Positions 25,530 to 31,897 of a DNA stretch of 64,000 bases are shown here, in pieces. The notes under the pieces are model-generated. The model saw only the letters and a program-made list of their open reading frames with translations, ran no database searches and was not told the DNA's origin. The stretch covers positions 1-64,000 of the forward strand of contig DUUT01000073.1 of assembly GCA_012841405.1 (NCBI GenBank). Reading direction: 5' to 3'. Position 1 is the first letter of the stretch; every line of letters begins with the position of its first letter. The DNA comes from Chloroflexota bacterium (lineage in GTDB: Bacteria; Chloroflexota; Anaerolineae; UBA1429). The position numbers and the translations under genes were made by a program.

Positions 25530-26347
25530 CGCAGTCTCCGCAGCACAGTTTCGTAAAAGTAGCCATCAGTACCAAAGCGGATGAACTTGGCGGTCACCTC
25601 GCTCTGTGTGCAGTGCACCTCGTCGCCGGGCGCGAGGTCCACATCCGTCTGCCCATCCACCGTCAGGACGGCATCGTCCCCCTTGATGAGGCGCAAACGC
25701 AACACGCGATCGGCCGGAATCACGATCGCGTGCGCCACCGCCAGATGCGCCGCCACGGGGGTAACGGCCAGGCAGTCGACATCCGGGGCGATGATCGGCC
25801 CCCCCGCCGAGAGGCAATAGGCGGTGCTACCGGTCGGCGTCGAGACGATAATGCCATCGGCGGTCTGGGTCATCACATAGTGGTCATCCACATCCACCGA
25901 GATGCGCACGGCCCGCGAGGTACGCCCGCGCCCCATAAAGGCGTCATTGATGGCGTCCCCCACCAGGAGCCGCTGCCCGTCGCGATACACCTCGGCGTGG
26001 AGCATCATGCGCTCCTCGAGCAGATAGTCACCCTCCAGCACGCGCGGAATGGCGCTATGGATCTCGCTCGGCTCTACCTCGGCCAGAAACCCCAGGCGCC
26101 CGAGGTTCACGCCTAGGATCGGCACCCCCGCCGGAGACACGGCGTGAACGGCGTGGACGATGGTACCATCGCCGCCCAGCGTGATGAGCAGGTCCAGGGA
26201 GGTCGCCGCCTCGCCTAACGCCTGTTCGTCCTCGGCCGATCCCTGCCATACGGCCACACCGTGTCGGTCGAGCACCTCGTGCACCGTATGTGCCAGACGC
26301 CGCGACTCGACCCGGCTCGGCTGGTAGAGAATCCCCACGCGCTGCAT
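25502..26347 (-). CDS. nadK: NAD(+)/NADH kinase
   Basis: NadK phosphorylates NAD to NADP. The catalytic GGDGT motif (LLITLGGDGTIVHAVH), the following NLGRLGFLAEV and the TPTGSTAYCLSAGGPI motif are all visible. The C-terminus folds as the usual beta-rich domain. The ORF track gives 479 aa because it fuses an overlapping hisS shadow. The ATG at 26347, two bases after the hisS stop and six after GAGG, yields 281 aa, the normal length. Confidence 0.95.
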   Translation of the reverse strand: MQRVGILYQPSRVESRRLAHTVHEVLDRHGVAVWQGSAEDEQALGEAATSLDLLITLGGDGTIVHAVHAVSPAGVPILGVNLGRLGFLAEVEPSEIHSAIPRVLEGDYLLEERMMLHAEVYRDGQRLLVGDAINDAFMGRGRTSRAVRISVDVDDHYVMTQTADGIIVSTPTGSTAYCLSAGGPIIAPDVDCLAVTPVAAHLAVAHAIVIPADRVLRLRLIKGDDAVLTVDGQTDVDLAPGDEVHCTQSEVTAKFIRFGTDGYFYETVLRRLRWPDQGPIP

Positions 26348-26349
26348 CG

Positions 26350-27618
26350 TCAGCCTCGTGCCAGGTAACGCGTGAGCGTCGCCACCACGTCGGATTGCGG
26401 TATCAGCTCGGGGGAGGCATCGCTGCGCATGTCCTGGATGCGCACCTGTCCGCTGGCCAGCTCCTCCTCGCCAAGGATAACGGCGTAGGCCACCTGGCTG
26501 CGATTCGCGCTGCGGAGCTGGGCCCGCAGGCTCCGATCGCCAAACCCGATCACGGCACGGATACCGCTCTCGCGCAGCTCGTTCAACAGCTGCAAGGCGC
26601 GCACCTTGGCCTCCTGGCCAATGGTCACCAGCGCCACCTGCGGCCTTGGCAGCTCGGGCACCTGGATCCCTTGTTCCTTCATTAGCAACACCAGGCGCTC
26701 CATGCCCGAACCGAAGCCGATCCCCGGGGTGGGGCTGCCGCCCAGCTCCTCGGCGAGGCCGTCGTAGCGCCCTCCGCCGCAGACCGCGTTCTGTGCGCCG
26801 ATGCCCTGCGCCCACACCTCGAACACCGTCTTGGTGTAGTAATCGAGCCCCCGCACGAGGCGGTGGTTCATGGTGTAGGGCCGGTCCAGGGCATCGAGGT
26901 AGCGGCGCAACAGCGCGAGGTGCTCGGCACACTCCTCGCACAAATAGTCGGTGATGTGTGGCGCCGCCTCAATGATCGGCTGGCACCCCTCGACCTTGCA
27001 GTCCAACAGGCGCAACGGGTTGCGCTCGAGCCTCCGCCGGCAATCCGCACAGATCTCGGTCTCGTGCTGCCGGTAATACTCCACCAGCACCCGGAGATAG
27101 TTCGGGCGGCACTTGGGGCAACCGGTGCTGTTGAGCTGAAAGTTCAGCCCCTGAAACCCGATCCGCGAGAACAGCTCCCAGGCAACGGACATGACCTCAA
27201 GGTCCACCGCCGGATCCTGCTCGCCGATGCACTCGATGTCGAACTGGGTGTGCTGGCGGTAGCGCCCCGCCTGCACCCGCTCGTAGCGAAAGATGGGGCC
27301 GAGGGTGTAGAGCTTGACCGGCTGCGGCAGCGTCTTCATACCGTGCTGCACGTAGGCCCGCACGATCCCCGCGGTAAACTCGGGGCGCAGGGTGATATCG
27401 CGCCCGCCCTTGTCGATGAACGAGTACATCTCCTTGTCGACGATGTCGGTGCCCTCGCCCACGCCGCGGACATAGAGCGGCGTCTCCTCAAAGATGGGCA
27501 CGTCGATGCGCCGATAGTCGAACAGCGCCGTCACTTCAGCAATCTTGGCGCGCAGGAATTCCCAGTAGGGCTGATCCTCGGGAAGGATATCGATGGTACC
27601 ACGGGGTGCGACGTACAA
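26350..27618 (-). CDS. hisS: Histidine--tRNA ligase
   Basis: Class II aminoacyl-tRNA synthetase charging tRNA-His. It is 422 aa with motif 2 around LGPIFRYERVQAGRYRQHTQFDIE, the histidine-specific LVRGLDYYTKTVFEV and CGGGRYDGL motifs, and a C-terminal anticodon-binding domain (PQVALVTIG). An internal CPKCRPN/CADCRRR cysteine cluster in the insertion domain may bind zinc. The start is a TTG behind AGGAGG at seven-base spacing. It leads the hisS-nadK-recN-peptidase operon from a promoter only about 25 bases upstream, so there is no room for a T-box. Confidence 0.96.
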   Translation of the reverse strand: MYVAPRGTIDILPEDQPYWEFLRAKIAEVTALFDYRRIDVPIFEETPLYVRGVGEGTDIVDKEMYSFIDKGGRDITLRPEFTAGIVRAYVQHGMKTLPQPVKLYTLGPIFRYERVQAGRYRQHTQFDIECIGEQDPAVDLEVMSVAWELFSRIGFQGLNFQLNSTGCPKCRPNYLRVLVEYYRQHETEICADCRRRLERNPLRLLDCKVEGCQPIIEAAPHITDYLCEECAEHLALLRRYLDALDRPYTMNHRLVRGLDYYTKTVFEVWAQGIGAQNAVCGGGRYDGLAEELGGSPTPGIGFGSGMERLVLLMKEQGIQVPELPRPQVALVTIGQEAKVRALQLLNELRESGIRAVIGFGDRSLRAQLRSANRSQVAYAVILGEEELASGQVRIQDMRSDASPELIPQSDVVATLTRYLARG

Positions 27619-27649
27619 CCTTGGCCTCCTGGCATGCTATATCAGGGTG

Positions 27650-27678
27650 ATTATAGCCAATTGGGGGCGCCGAGTCCA
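27650..27678 (-). promoter_or_regulatory. Promoter of the hisS operon
   Basis: Minus strand: -35 TGGACT (27678-27673), 17-base spacer, perfect -10 TATAAT (27655-27650); predicted leader about 25 bases. Confidence 0.7.
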
Positions 27679-27935
27679 CCGCTCACCGCTTCGCGTGATC
27701 ACCACGGCGCGCCGCCGACCGAGGTCGCGATGCAGGGAGAGGAAGCGCACACCGCCGCCCTCCGTCGTCCCGAGCGTAGCGAGCAAGGGACCTTGGGTCA
27801 CACGAGAATGCCGCCATTGCCGCCACTGCCCCTCTCCCCGCCTCCTGCGGGAAGAGGGGGGCGTGATGTAGCATACCGTCTCGTGGTGGGGATGAGAGCC
27901 CGCGCAGGCGGGCTTGACCATCGGAGCGCTGGGTC
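27679..27935. other. Intergenic region with hairpins and a possible interspersed repeat
   Basis: No gene is supported. The stretch around 27760-27815 (CGTCCCGAGCGTAGCGAGC then AGGGACCTTGGGTCAC) resembles short repeats dispersed in many environmental genomes. Only one copy is visible here. Next to it is a long imperfect hairpin (CCCCTCT...AGAGGGG). Confidence 0.35.
27897..27914. terminator. Hairpin downstream of the nuclease operon
   Basis: AGCCCGC-GCAG-GCGGGCT, a 7-bp perfect stem about 20 bases past the stop of the nuclease-half gene. The T-tract is weak on either strand. Confidence 0.45.
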
Positions 27936-28502
27936 TTAACCCGCGGTGAACGTTCGGCCGCGCCTCATTGCGTCCCCGAGCGCCTCGCCGCACACCTCCT
28001 GGTAGCCACAGGAGCGACAGCGCGCCGGGTCATCGTGGCTGCGCGGGAGGTCGTCCGACCGCAGGGCGCAGCGCATCTCGTCCATCACTGCCAAGAGGCG
28101 CTCATGGAGGGGATCGTCATAGGGGATGCGAAAGGCCTGGTCGCGATAGTGCAGCAGCCCGTGGGGCGGAGGCCGCCCTTCCACTTCCTCCACCAGGAGG
28201 CAGTAGGCGGCCAGCTGGAGCACATCGCCCTCGTAGGGGCGCGCCGCGCGTCGGCTGGGCTTGACCTCGACGGGGATCGTATCGTTCCCCACACGCACTA
28301 GGTAGTCCGGCTTGCCGGCGAGGCGCCAGTGGCGGGCAAACAGGGGGCGGCACGCCTCCCAGCCCTCGGTGTCGGCATAGATGACCTCCCCCTTTGGTAG
28401 GCCCGTCCGCCGCTCCATGGCGCGGGAGCGCGCCCAGAGCACGTAGGCCAGCCCAGCCACGATGACCAGGGCCAGGAGCAGGCCAAGCTGCCAGGCGCTC
28501 AT
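27936..28502 (-). CDS. Membrane-anchored Cas4/RecB-like nuclease, C-terminal half
   Basis: A 188-aa protein with one N-terminal membrane helix (about residues 5-23) followed by the basic RSRAMERR, so the rest should be cytoplasmic. It holds the PD-(D/E)XK core: D66 in GKPDYLV, E79 and K81 in PVEVKPSR, then Q96-x3-Y100 of the RecB-family motif. C162-x2-C165-x5-C171 is the C-terminal cysteine triad that binds 4Fe-4S in Cas4/AddB-type nucleases. The N-terminal cysteine motif of such enzymes is missing here but occurs in the small gene at 29342. The ATG overlaps the transpeptidase stop (ATGA). No CRISPR or cas genes are present. Confidence 0.8.
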   Translation of the reverse strand: MSAWQLGLLLALVIVAGLAYVLWARSRAMERRTGLPKGEVIYADTEGWEACRPLFARHWRLAGKPDYLVRVGNDTIPVEVKPSRRAARPYEGDVLQLAAYCLLVEEVEGRPPPHGLLHYRDQAFRIPYDDPLHERLLAVMDEMRCALRSDDLPRSHDDPARCRSCGYQEVCGEALGDAMRRGRTFTAG

Positions 28503-29245
28503 CGCCACTCGTCGAGGTAGGGATCCGAGACGGTGAAGGGCACGCCGATCGGGTTCCACTCCAGCAGCCAGAGGGCGTCTTCCGGCGCAACGCGTATGCA
28601 GCCGTGGGAGGAGGGGCGTACCCCTAACGCGTCGCGATCCTGGTATACCTTTTCGCCGTGCTCGTCATAGGTGTACGGGAGTCCATGGAGATAGATCCCA
28701 CCGACCGAGTGGAACAGGTACCAGGCGTTATCCTGATGGGTACCAAAGGAGTAGAACGTCTCCACGTACACCCCCACCTCGCCACTGGCGGCCGGCGTGT
28801 ACATGCCCGCGGTGGGCTTGCCGGTGCTGCAGGGGATCGCACGCAGCAGCTCCCCGTGCTCAAAGAGGTAGACGTGCTGGCTGCGCTGATCGATATAGAT
28901 GTAGCGCGCCAGGTCCGGCCGCGTGTCAAAGGGGTACGGCGTCGCCGTAGGCGAAGGCGTCATCGTCGCCGTGGGAGAGGGGGTCGCCGTACGTGTCGGG
29001 CGCGGCGTGGCGCTCGGCGGAATTGCCGTGGGGGTGAGCGTCACCGCCAGCGTGGCCGTGGCGGCAGACTTGGCCACGACGGAGGGCGTCACCACCGTGC
29101 TGACGCGCGCCACCTCTGGTGAGGCCACCTCTGGTGAGGCCGCCTCGAGCTGTGGCCGCGGTACGGCACACAGGGCCGACACCGCCACCAGCGTCAGGCC
29201 GATGACGAGCGCCCACTCCCGACGGTTCATCGTCTCCATGGTCAT
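28499..29245 (-). CDS. L,D-transpeptidase (YkuD domain), membrane-anchored
   Basis: A 248-aa envelope protein. The N-terminal signal/anchor helix (about residues 8-28) is followed by a low-complexity linker of about 90 residues rich in Thr/Pro (with a duplicated ASPEV and TPSPTAT units) and then a YkuD domain. The catalytic motif is SSHGCIRV, with the upstream histidine in YLHGLPYTYD. Such enzymes make 3-3 peptidoglycan cross-links or anchor proteins. The start is the first of three close ATGs behind GGGGAGG. It lies between the two halves of a nuclease-like protein and is translationally coupled to the second. Confidence 0.9.
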   Translation of the reverse strand: MTMETMNRREWALVIGLTLVAVSALCAVPRPQLEAASPEVASPEVARVSTVVTPSVVAKSAATATLAVTLTPTAIPPSATPRPTRTATPSPTATMTPSPTATPYPFDTRPDLARYIYIDQRSQHVYLFEHGELLRAIPCSTGKPTAGMYTPAASGEVGVYVETFYSFGTHQDNAWYLFHSVGGIYLHGLPYTYDEHGEKVYQDRDALGVRPSSHGCIRVAPEDALWLLEWNPIGVPFTVSDPYLDEWR

Positions 29246-29341
29246 CCATCCTCCCCCCGACGCTCGAGCCACCGGGTGCCGAGCATCTGGAGGTCTATCT
29301 CGTCGGTCCCGCACGGGCTGAACGCCCGCCGATCAACGCGT

Positions 29342-29614
29342 CTACCGAGGCCCGCCCATCAATGAGCCGATGAGCACAACGGCCAAGACGACGGCCACGA
29401 GGGCCAGCCGTCTCGCCCAGGCGGCTTGCCGCGCACCCACCCGCACCTCGTGGCCATGCGCGCCGTGCCGGCGGCGGCCAGCCGCCAGCGCCGACCGGTT
29501 CTGCGGCGCTACGCCGCACACGCGCTGCAACCACCAGGCCCTGGCGCAGTACGCGTACCGCCCGATCTCGCTGGCGGTGAGCGTATCGCCCCCTGGTGAG
29601 CGCCGGGAAGACAC
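29342..29614 (-). CDS. Small membrane protein with Cas4-like N-terminal cysteine motif (nuclease N-terminal half)
   Basis: A 90-aa protein. Residues about 14-35 (SEIGRYAYCARAWWLQRVCG) match the S-x-I-x-x-Y-x-x-C-x-R-x-W-x-L segment at the N-terminus of Cas4 and other RecB-type iron-sulfur nucleases, with C23 as the cluster ligand. A GRRRHGAHGHE segment follows (H50/H53/H55), recalling the G-x-x-x-H step before the nuclease core. One C-terminal membrane helix (about 69-86) follows ARR, so the domain is cytoplasmic. It has no catalytic core of its own. The GTG start lies two bases after the translin stop behind GAGGGG. The gene at 27936 supplies the missing part; association is inferred. Confidence 0.7.
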   Translation of the reverse strand: MSSRRSPGGDTLTASEIGRYAYCARAWWLQRVCGVAPQNRSALAAGRRRHGAHGHEVRVGARQAAWARRLALVAVVLAVVLIGSLMGGPR

Positions 29615-29616
29615 CG

Positions 29617-30273
29617 TTAGCGCCCCTCGTCGAGGCGCTTTTCCAGGGCCTGGAGCCTCTCCTGTAGGCGCTCCTGACGGACGGCGATGGTCAGATCGCC
29701 CCGCGTGCGCTCCGTCACCCCGCGCACCATGTCCGTCGTACGCCGGAGCCCGCCGGTCATCGAATCGGCGAAATCCATCGTCACCAGGTGGGTATAGATG
29801 TCGTCCATGATCGACAGCATGCGCTCCGCTTCCTCCACGTCACCGCGGCGGATGCTGTCAAGAGCAAAGCGGCGCATCTCGCCCGCCGCCTCGCCCAGGC
29901 CATTCAGGTAGGCCGGGTACTCGATCCCCAGCACATCGGGGTCGGGATACGTCTCGCCGGTCACCACGGCAACGACAATAGCGGCCTCGGCGAGCTCCTT
30001 CATGGCGTCCTGCACGTACCCGGCATAGTAGATGTCCGAGTAGGTGCGCGCCTCGCCGACCATCTCGGCGGCCGCCGCCTGCGCCTCGGCCAGGAGCGCG
30101 CGGGCGTGATCGAACTCGTGGCGGTGTGCCGCACGGATACAGTTGGCACAGAAGCGTATCATGCTACGCGACCGCTGTAGCGCCCGATCGCGAATGTCGC
30201 TCTTGCGCGTCAGATCGGCGCGGATGCGCTCGATGATACCCTCCAGCTCCCCTCCGAAATCCGTCGCCCCCAT
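29617..30273 (-). CDS. Translin family protein
   Basis: A 218-aa all-helical protein with the translin-family pattern. The N-terminal helix (IIERIRADLTRKSDIRDRALQRSRSMIRFCANCIRAAHR) is followed by a central helix (SDIYYAGYVQDAMKELAEAAIV), then GIEYPAYLNGLGEAAGEMRRFALD and a C-terminal IMDDIYTHL segment. Translins bind ssDNA/RNA and form barrel oligomers, and related family members are RNases in eukaryotes. Prokaryotic homologues are little studied. The C-terminus adds a coiled-coil tail. It is the first gene of the operon with the split nuclease and L,D-transpeptidase, which may point to a shared nucleic-acid function. Confidence 0.85.
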   Translation of the reverse strand: MGATDFGGELEGIIERIRADLTRKSDIRDRALQRSRSMIRFCANCIRAAHRHEFDHARALLAEAQAAAAEMVGEARTYSDIYYAGYVQDAMKELAEAAIVVAVVTGETYPDPDVLGIEYPAYLNGLGEAAGEMRRFALDSIRRGDVEEAERMLSIMDDIYTHLVTMDFADSMTGGLRRTTDMVRGVTERTRGDLTIAVRQERLQERLQALEKRLDEGR

Positions 30274-30294
30274 CTCGCCTCCTGTCCTTTAGGA

Positions 30295-30320
30295 CGATCC
30301 ATGCCCGGGAGCGGTTCCCC
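30295..30320 (-). promoter_or_regulatory. Candidate ECF-type promoter of the translin operon
   Basis: Minus strand GGAAC (30320-30316), 17-base spacer, CGTC (30298-30295). This is the common ECF-sigma pattern. It would give a leader of about 14 bases before the translin ATG, which has AGGAGG upstream. No vegetative promoter was seen here. Confidence 0.4.
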
Positions 30321-30392
30321 CGCTAGGGCGTTCCACCCCGGGGCGGAAGCCGCGCGACCGCCGCGCACAGCGTCTCCGCGGCGACCGTGCCC

Positions 30393-30530
30393 CTAGGCCG
30401 TGTTTTCAGGACGCACCCGACACAGAAACGATGTCGCCCCGAGCGTAAGCGAGGAGCCCTGACGCCCATCGACAAGGTTTCTCGCCACACTCAGCACGAC
30501 GCTGTGGCCCTTTCTCCAAACACTACCTAG
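30393..30530 (+). repeat. CTAG-ended dispersed repeat, copy A (138 bp)
   Basis: It begins CTAGGCCGTGTTTTC and ends AAACACTACCTAG, imperfect terminal inverted repeats, with an internal GAAACGATGTCG ... CGACAAGGTTTC inverted repeat. The right CTAG contains the TAG stop codon of the gene ending at 30527. It is the same length as copy C and visibly similar throughout. Confidence 0.85.
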
Positions 30531-31879
30531 TCCGCCGGCTGAAAGCTGATCCAGGTCAGCTTGCCCCACTCGCCTGCGACATCCAGCGGCGTCGACGGGA
30601 GATCGGCCAGACTGATCGTATAGGTCACCGGGTTCGCCAGACCATCGAAGGAGAACTGCCCCTGCCCGTCACTAATGGACGTGACCGACCAGTCCCACGC
30701 GCGGATCGTCACCGCCACGCCACCTACGCCGATCCCCTGCTCATCCAGCACATGGCCACGGATGAACATCTGCTGCGAACCGATCTCCTCCGAGCGCACC
30801 ACCCGGCCCACATACGTCCCCGCAGGCGTCGGTGTCCCCGCATCGAGGGCGCCTGGCGTGAGCGATACCGTCGGCGTCAGCGCTCGCGCCACGCAGTGGG
30901 CAGCGGCGTCATCATGCATACGCGACAGCGAGTCGCTCGCTACGAGATCGAGCGCTAGGGCATACTGCTCCTCGGCCCCGCACCAGTCCTGGGCAGCGGC
31001 CAACTGCTCGCCCAGCGCCTCCCGGGCTTCCGCCAGGCGCAGACGCACATCGCAGTACGCCGGGTCGAGGTCATGGACCCGGGCCAGGTTGTCGATGACC
31101 AGGGCCCAATCGGTATCCCAGTACGAGAGTCCGGTGATATAGTGTGTGGCAAGAGTTCTGGCTCGCGTCACGCGTTCCTCATCCGGCTGGATCAACAACG
31201 CGCGGTCGAACAGGCGCAGCGCCTCGGTGATGCGCTCCTGTGCCACGAGCTGCTGGCCACTCTGGTACAGCGCCTCGAACAGCAGACGGTCCACCTCTTC
31301 GCGGCGATAGGTGGGGTTCGCGGCCAACAGGCGGTCCGCCGTACCAAACACGGTTGGCCAGTCCTCGCGCTCGTACGCCTCTGTCATCTCGTTCAGATAG
31401 GCGGCGCACATCTCGTCCTGGAGCTGCGAGGTCGGCACAGGGAGCCCCTCCAAGCGCTCCTGCGCCGCCTCGAGGCCCTGTCTCGCCTCCTCGAGGCTGG
31501 GATCCAGCTGCAGCGCCATGCCAAACTCGGCGACGGCAAGCTCGTACTCCTGCTGGTTCAGGTGGGTGGTGCCCCGCGCCAGGTGCTCCGCCGCAGCCTC
31601 GCGGGCCGCGGCCTGCCGATCGCGCAACCCCATGTGCACCGCGCCGATACCGAGCCCCACCACCGCCAGGAAGGCCAGCCCGGCCAAGATCAGCACCGTC
31701 ATCGTACGCCTGCACCCCTCGGGGCGTCGCTCCGCGGTGCGGTGCTCCTCAATCGCAAAGGGCGGGCGTTCCACCGAGGCGGCCGGCCGCGCCACCGCCG
31801 CTGTCGTCACCTTTTGGCCGCAGTGTGGGCAAAAGAGCGCCCGGCCGCGGATTGCTTTGCCACACGTGGGGCAGTTCAT
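30527..31879 (-). CDS. Zinc-ribbon, TPR and carboxypeptidase-regulatory-like domain membrane protein
   Basis: A 450-aa protein with four parts. An N-terminal double-CxxC zinc ribbon (CPTCGKAIRGRALFCPHCGQ) comes first, then a basic linker and one membrane helix (about 60-83). A helical TPR-like region (about 95-320) includes HLNQQEYELAVAEFGMALQLDPSLEEA. A C-terminal beta domain follows (VLDEQGIGVGGVAVTIRAWDW...), typical of the carboxypeptidase regulatory-like fold. The zinc ribbon is cytoplasmic and the TPR/beta parts extracytoplasmic by topology. Function unknown. It follows the PEGA lipoprotein gene by 18 bases and is probably co-transcribed. Its stop lies at the end of repeat copy A. Confidence 0.85.
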   Translation of the reverse strand: MNCPTCGKAIRGRALFCPHCGQKVTTAAVARPAASVERPPFAIEEHRTAERRPEGCRRTMTVLILAGLAFLAVVGLGIGAVHMGLRDRQAAAREAAAEHLARGTTHLNQQEYELAVAEFGMALQLDPSLEEARQGLEAAQERLEGLPVPTSQLQDEMCAAYLNEMTEAYEREDWPTVFGTADRLLAANPTYRREEVDRLLFEALYQSGQQLVAQERITEALRLFDRALLIQPDEERVTRARTLATHYITGLSYWDTDWALVIDNLARVHDLDPAYCDVRLRLAEAREALGEQLAAAQDWCGAEEQYALALDLVASDSLSRMHDDAAAHCVARALTPTVSLTPGALDAGTPTPAGTYVGRVVRSEEIGSQQMFIRGHVLDEQGIGVGGVAVTIRAWDWSVTSISDGQGQFSFDGLANPVTYTISLADLPSTPLDVAGEWGKLTWISFQPAD

Positions 31880-31897
31880 CCCTACTCCCTCAGAGCG

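Noticed and set aside
27593-27871. 92-aa plus-strand ORF and other short ORFs in the hisS upstream region
   Set aside because: They overlap the hisS promoter and a hairpin/repeat-like stretch, with no ribosome site or conserved pattern.
27936-29614. CRISPR-Cas locus suggested by the Cas4-like proteins
   Set aside because: No repeat-spacer array and no cas1, cas2 or effector gene exists in the window; Cas4-like folds occur widely outside CRISPR systems.
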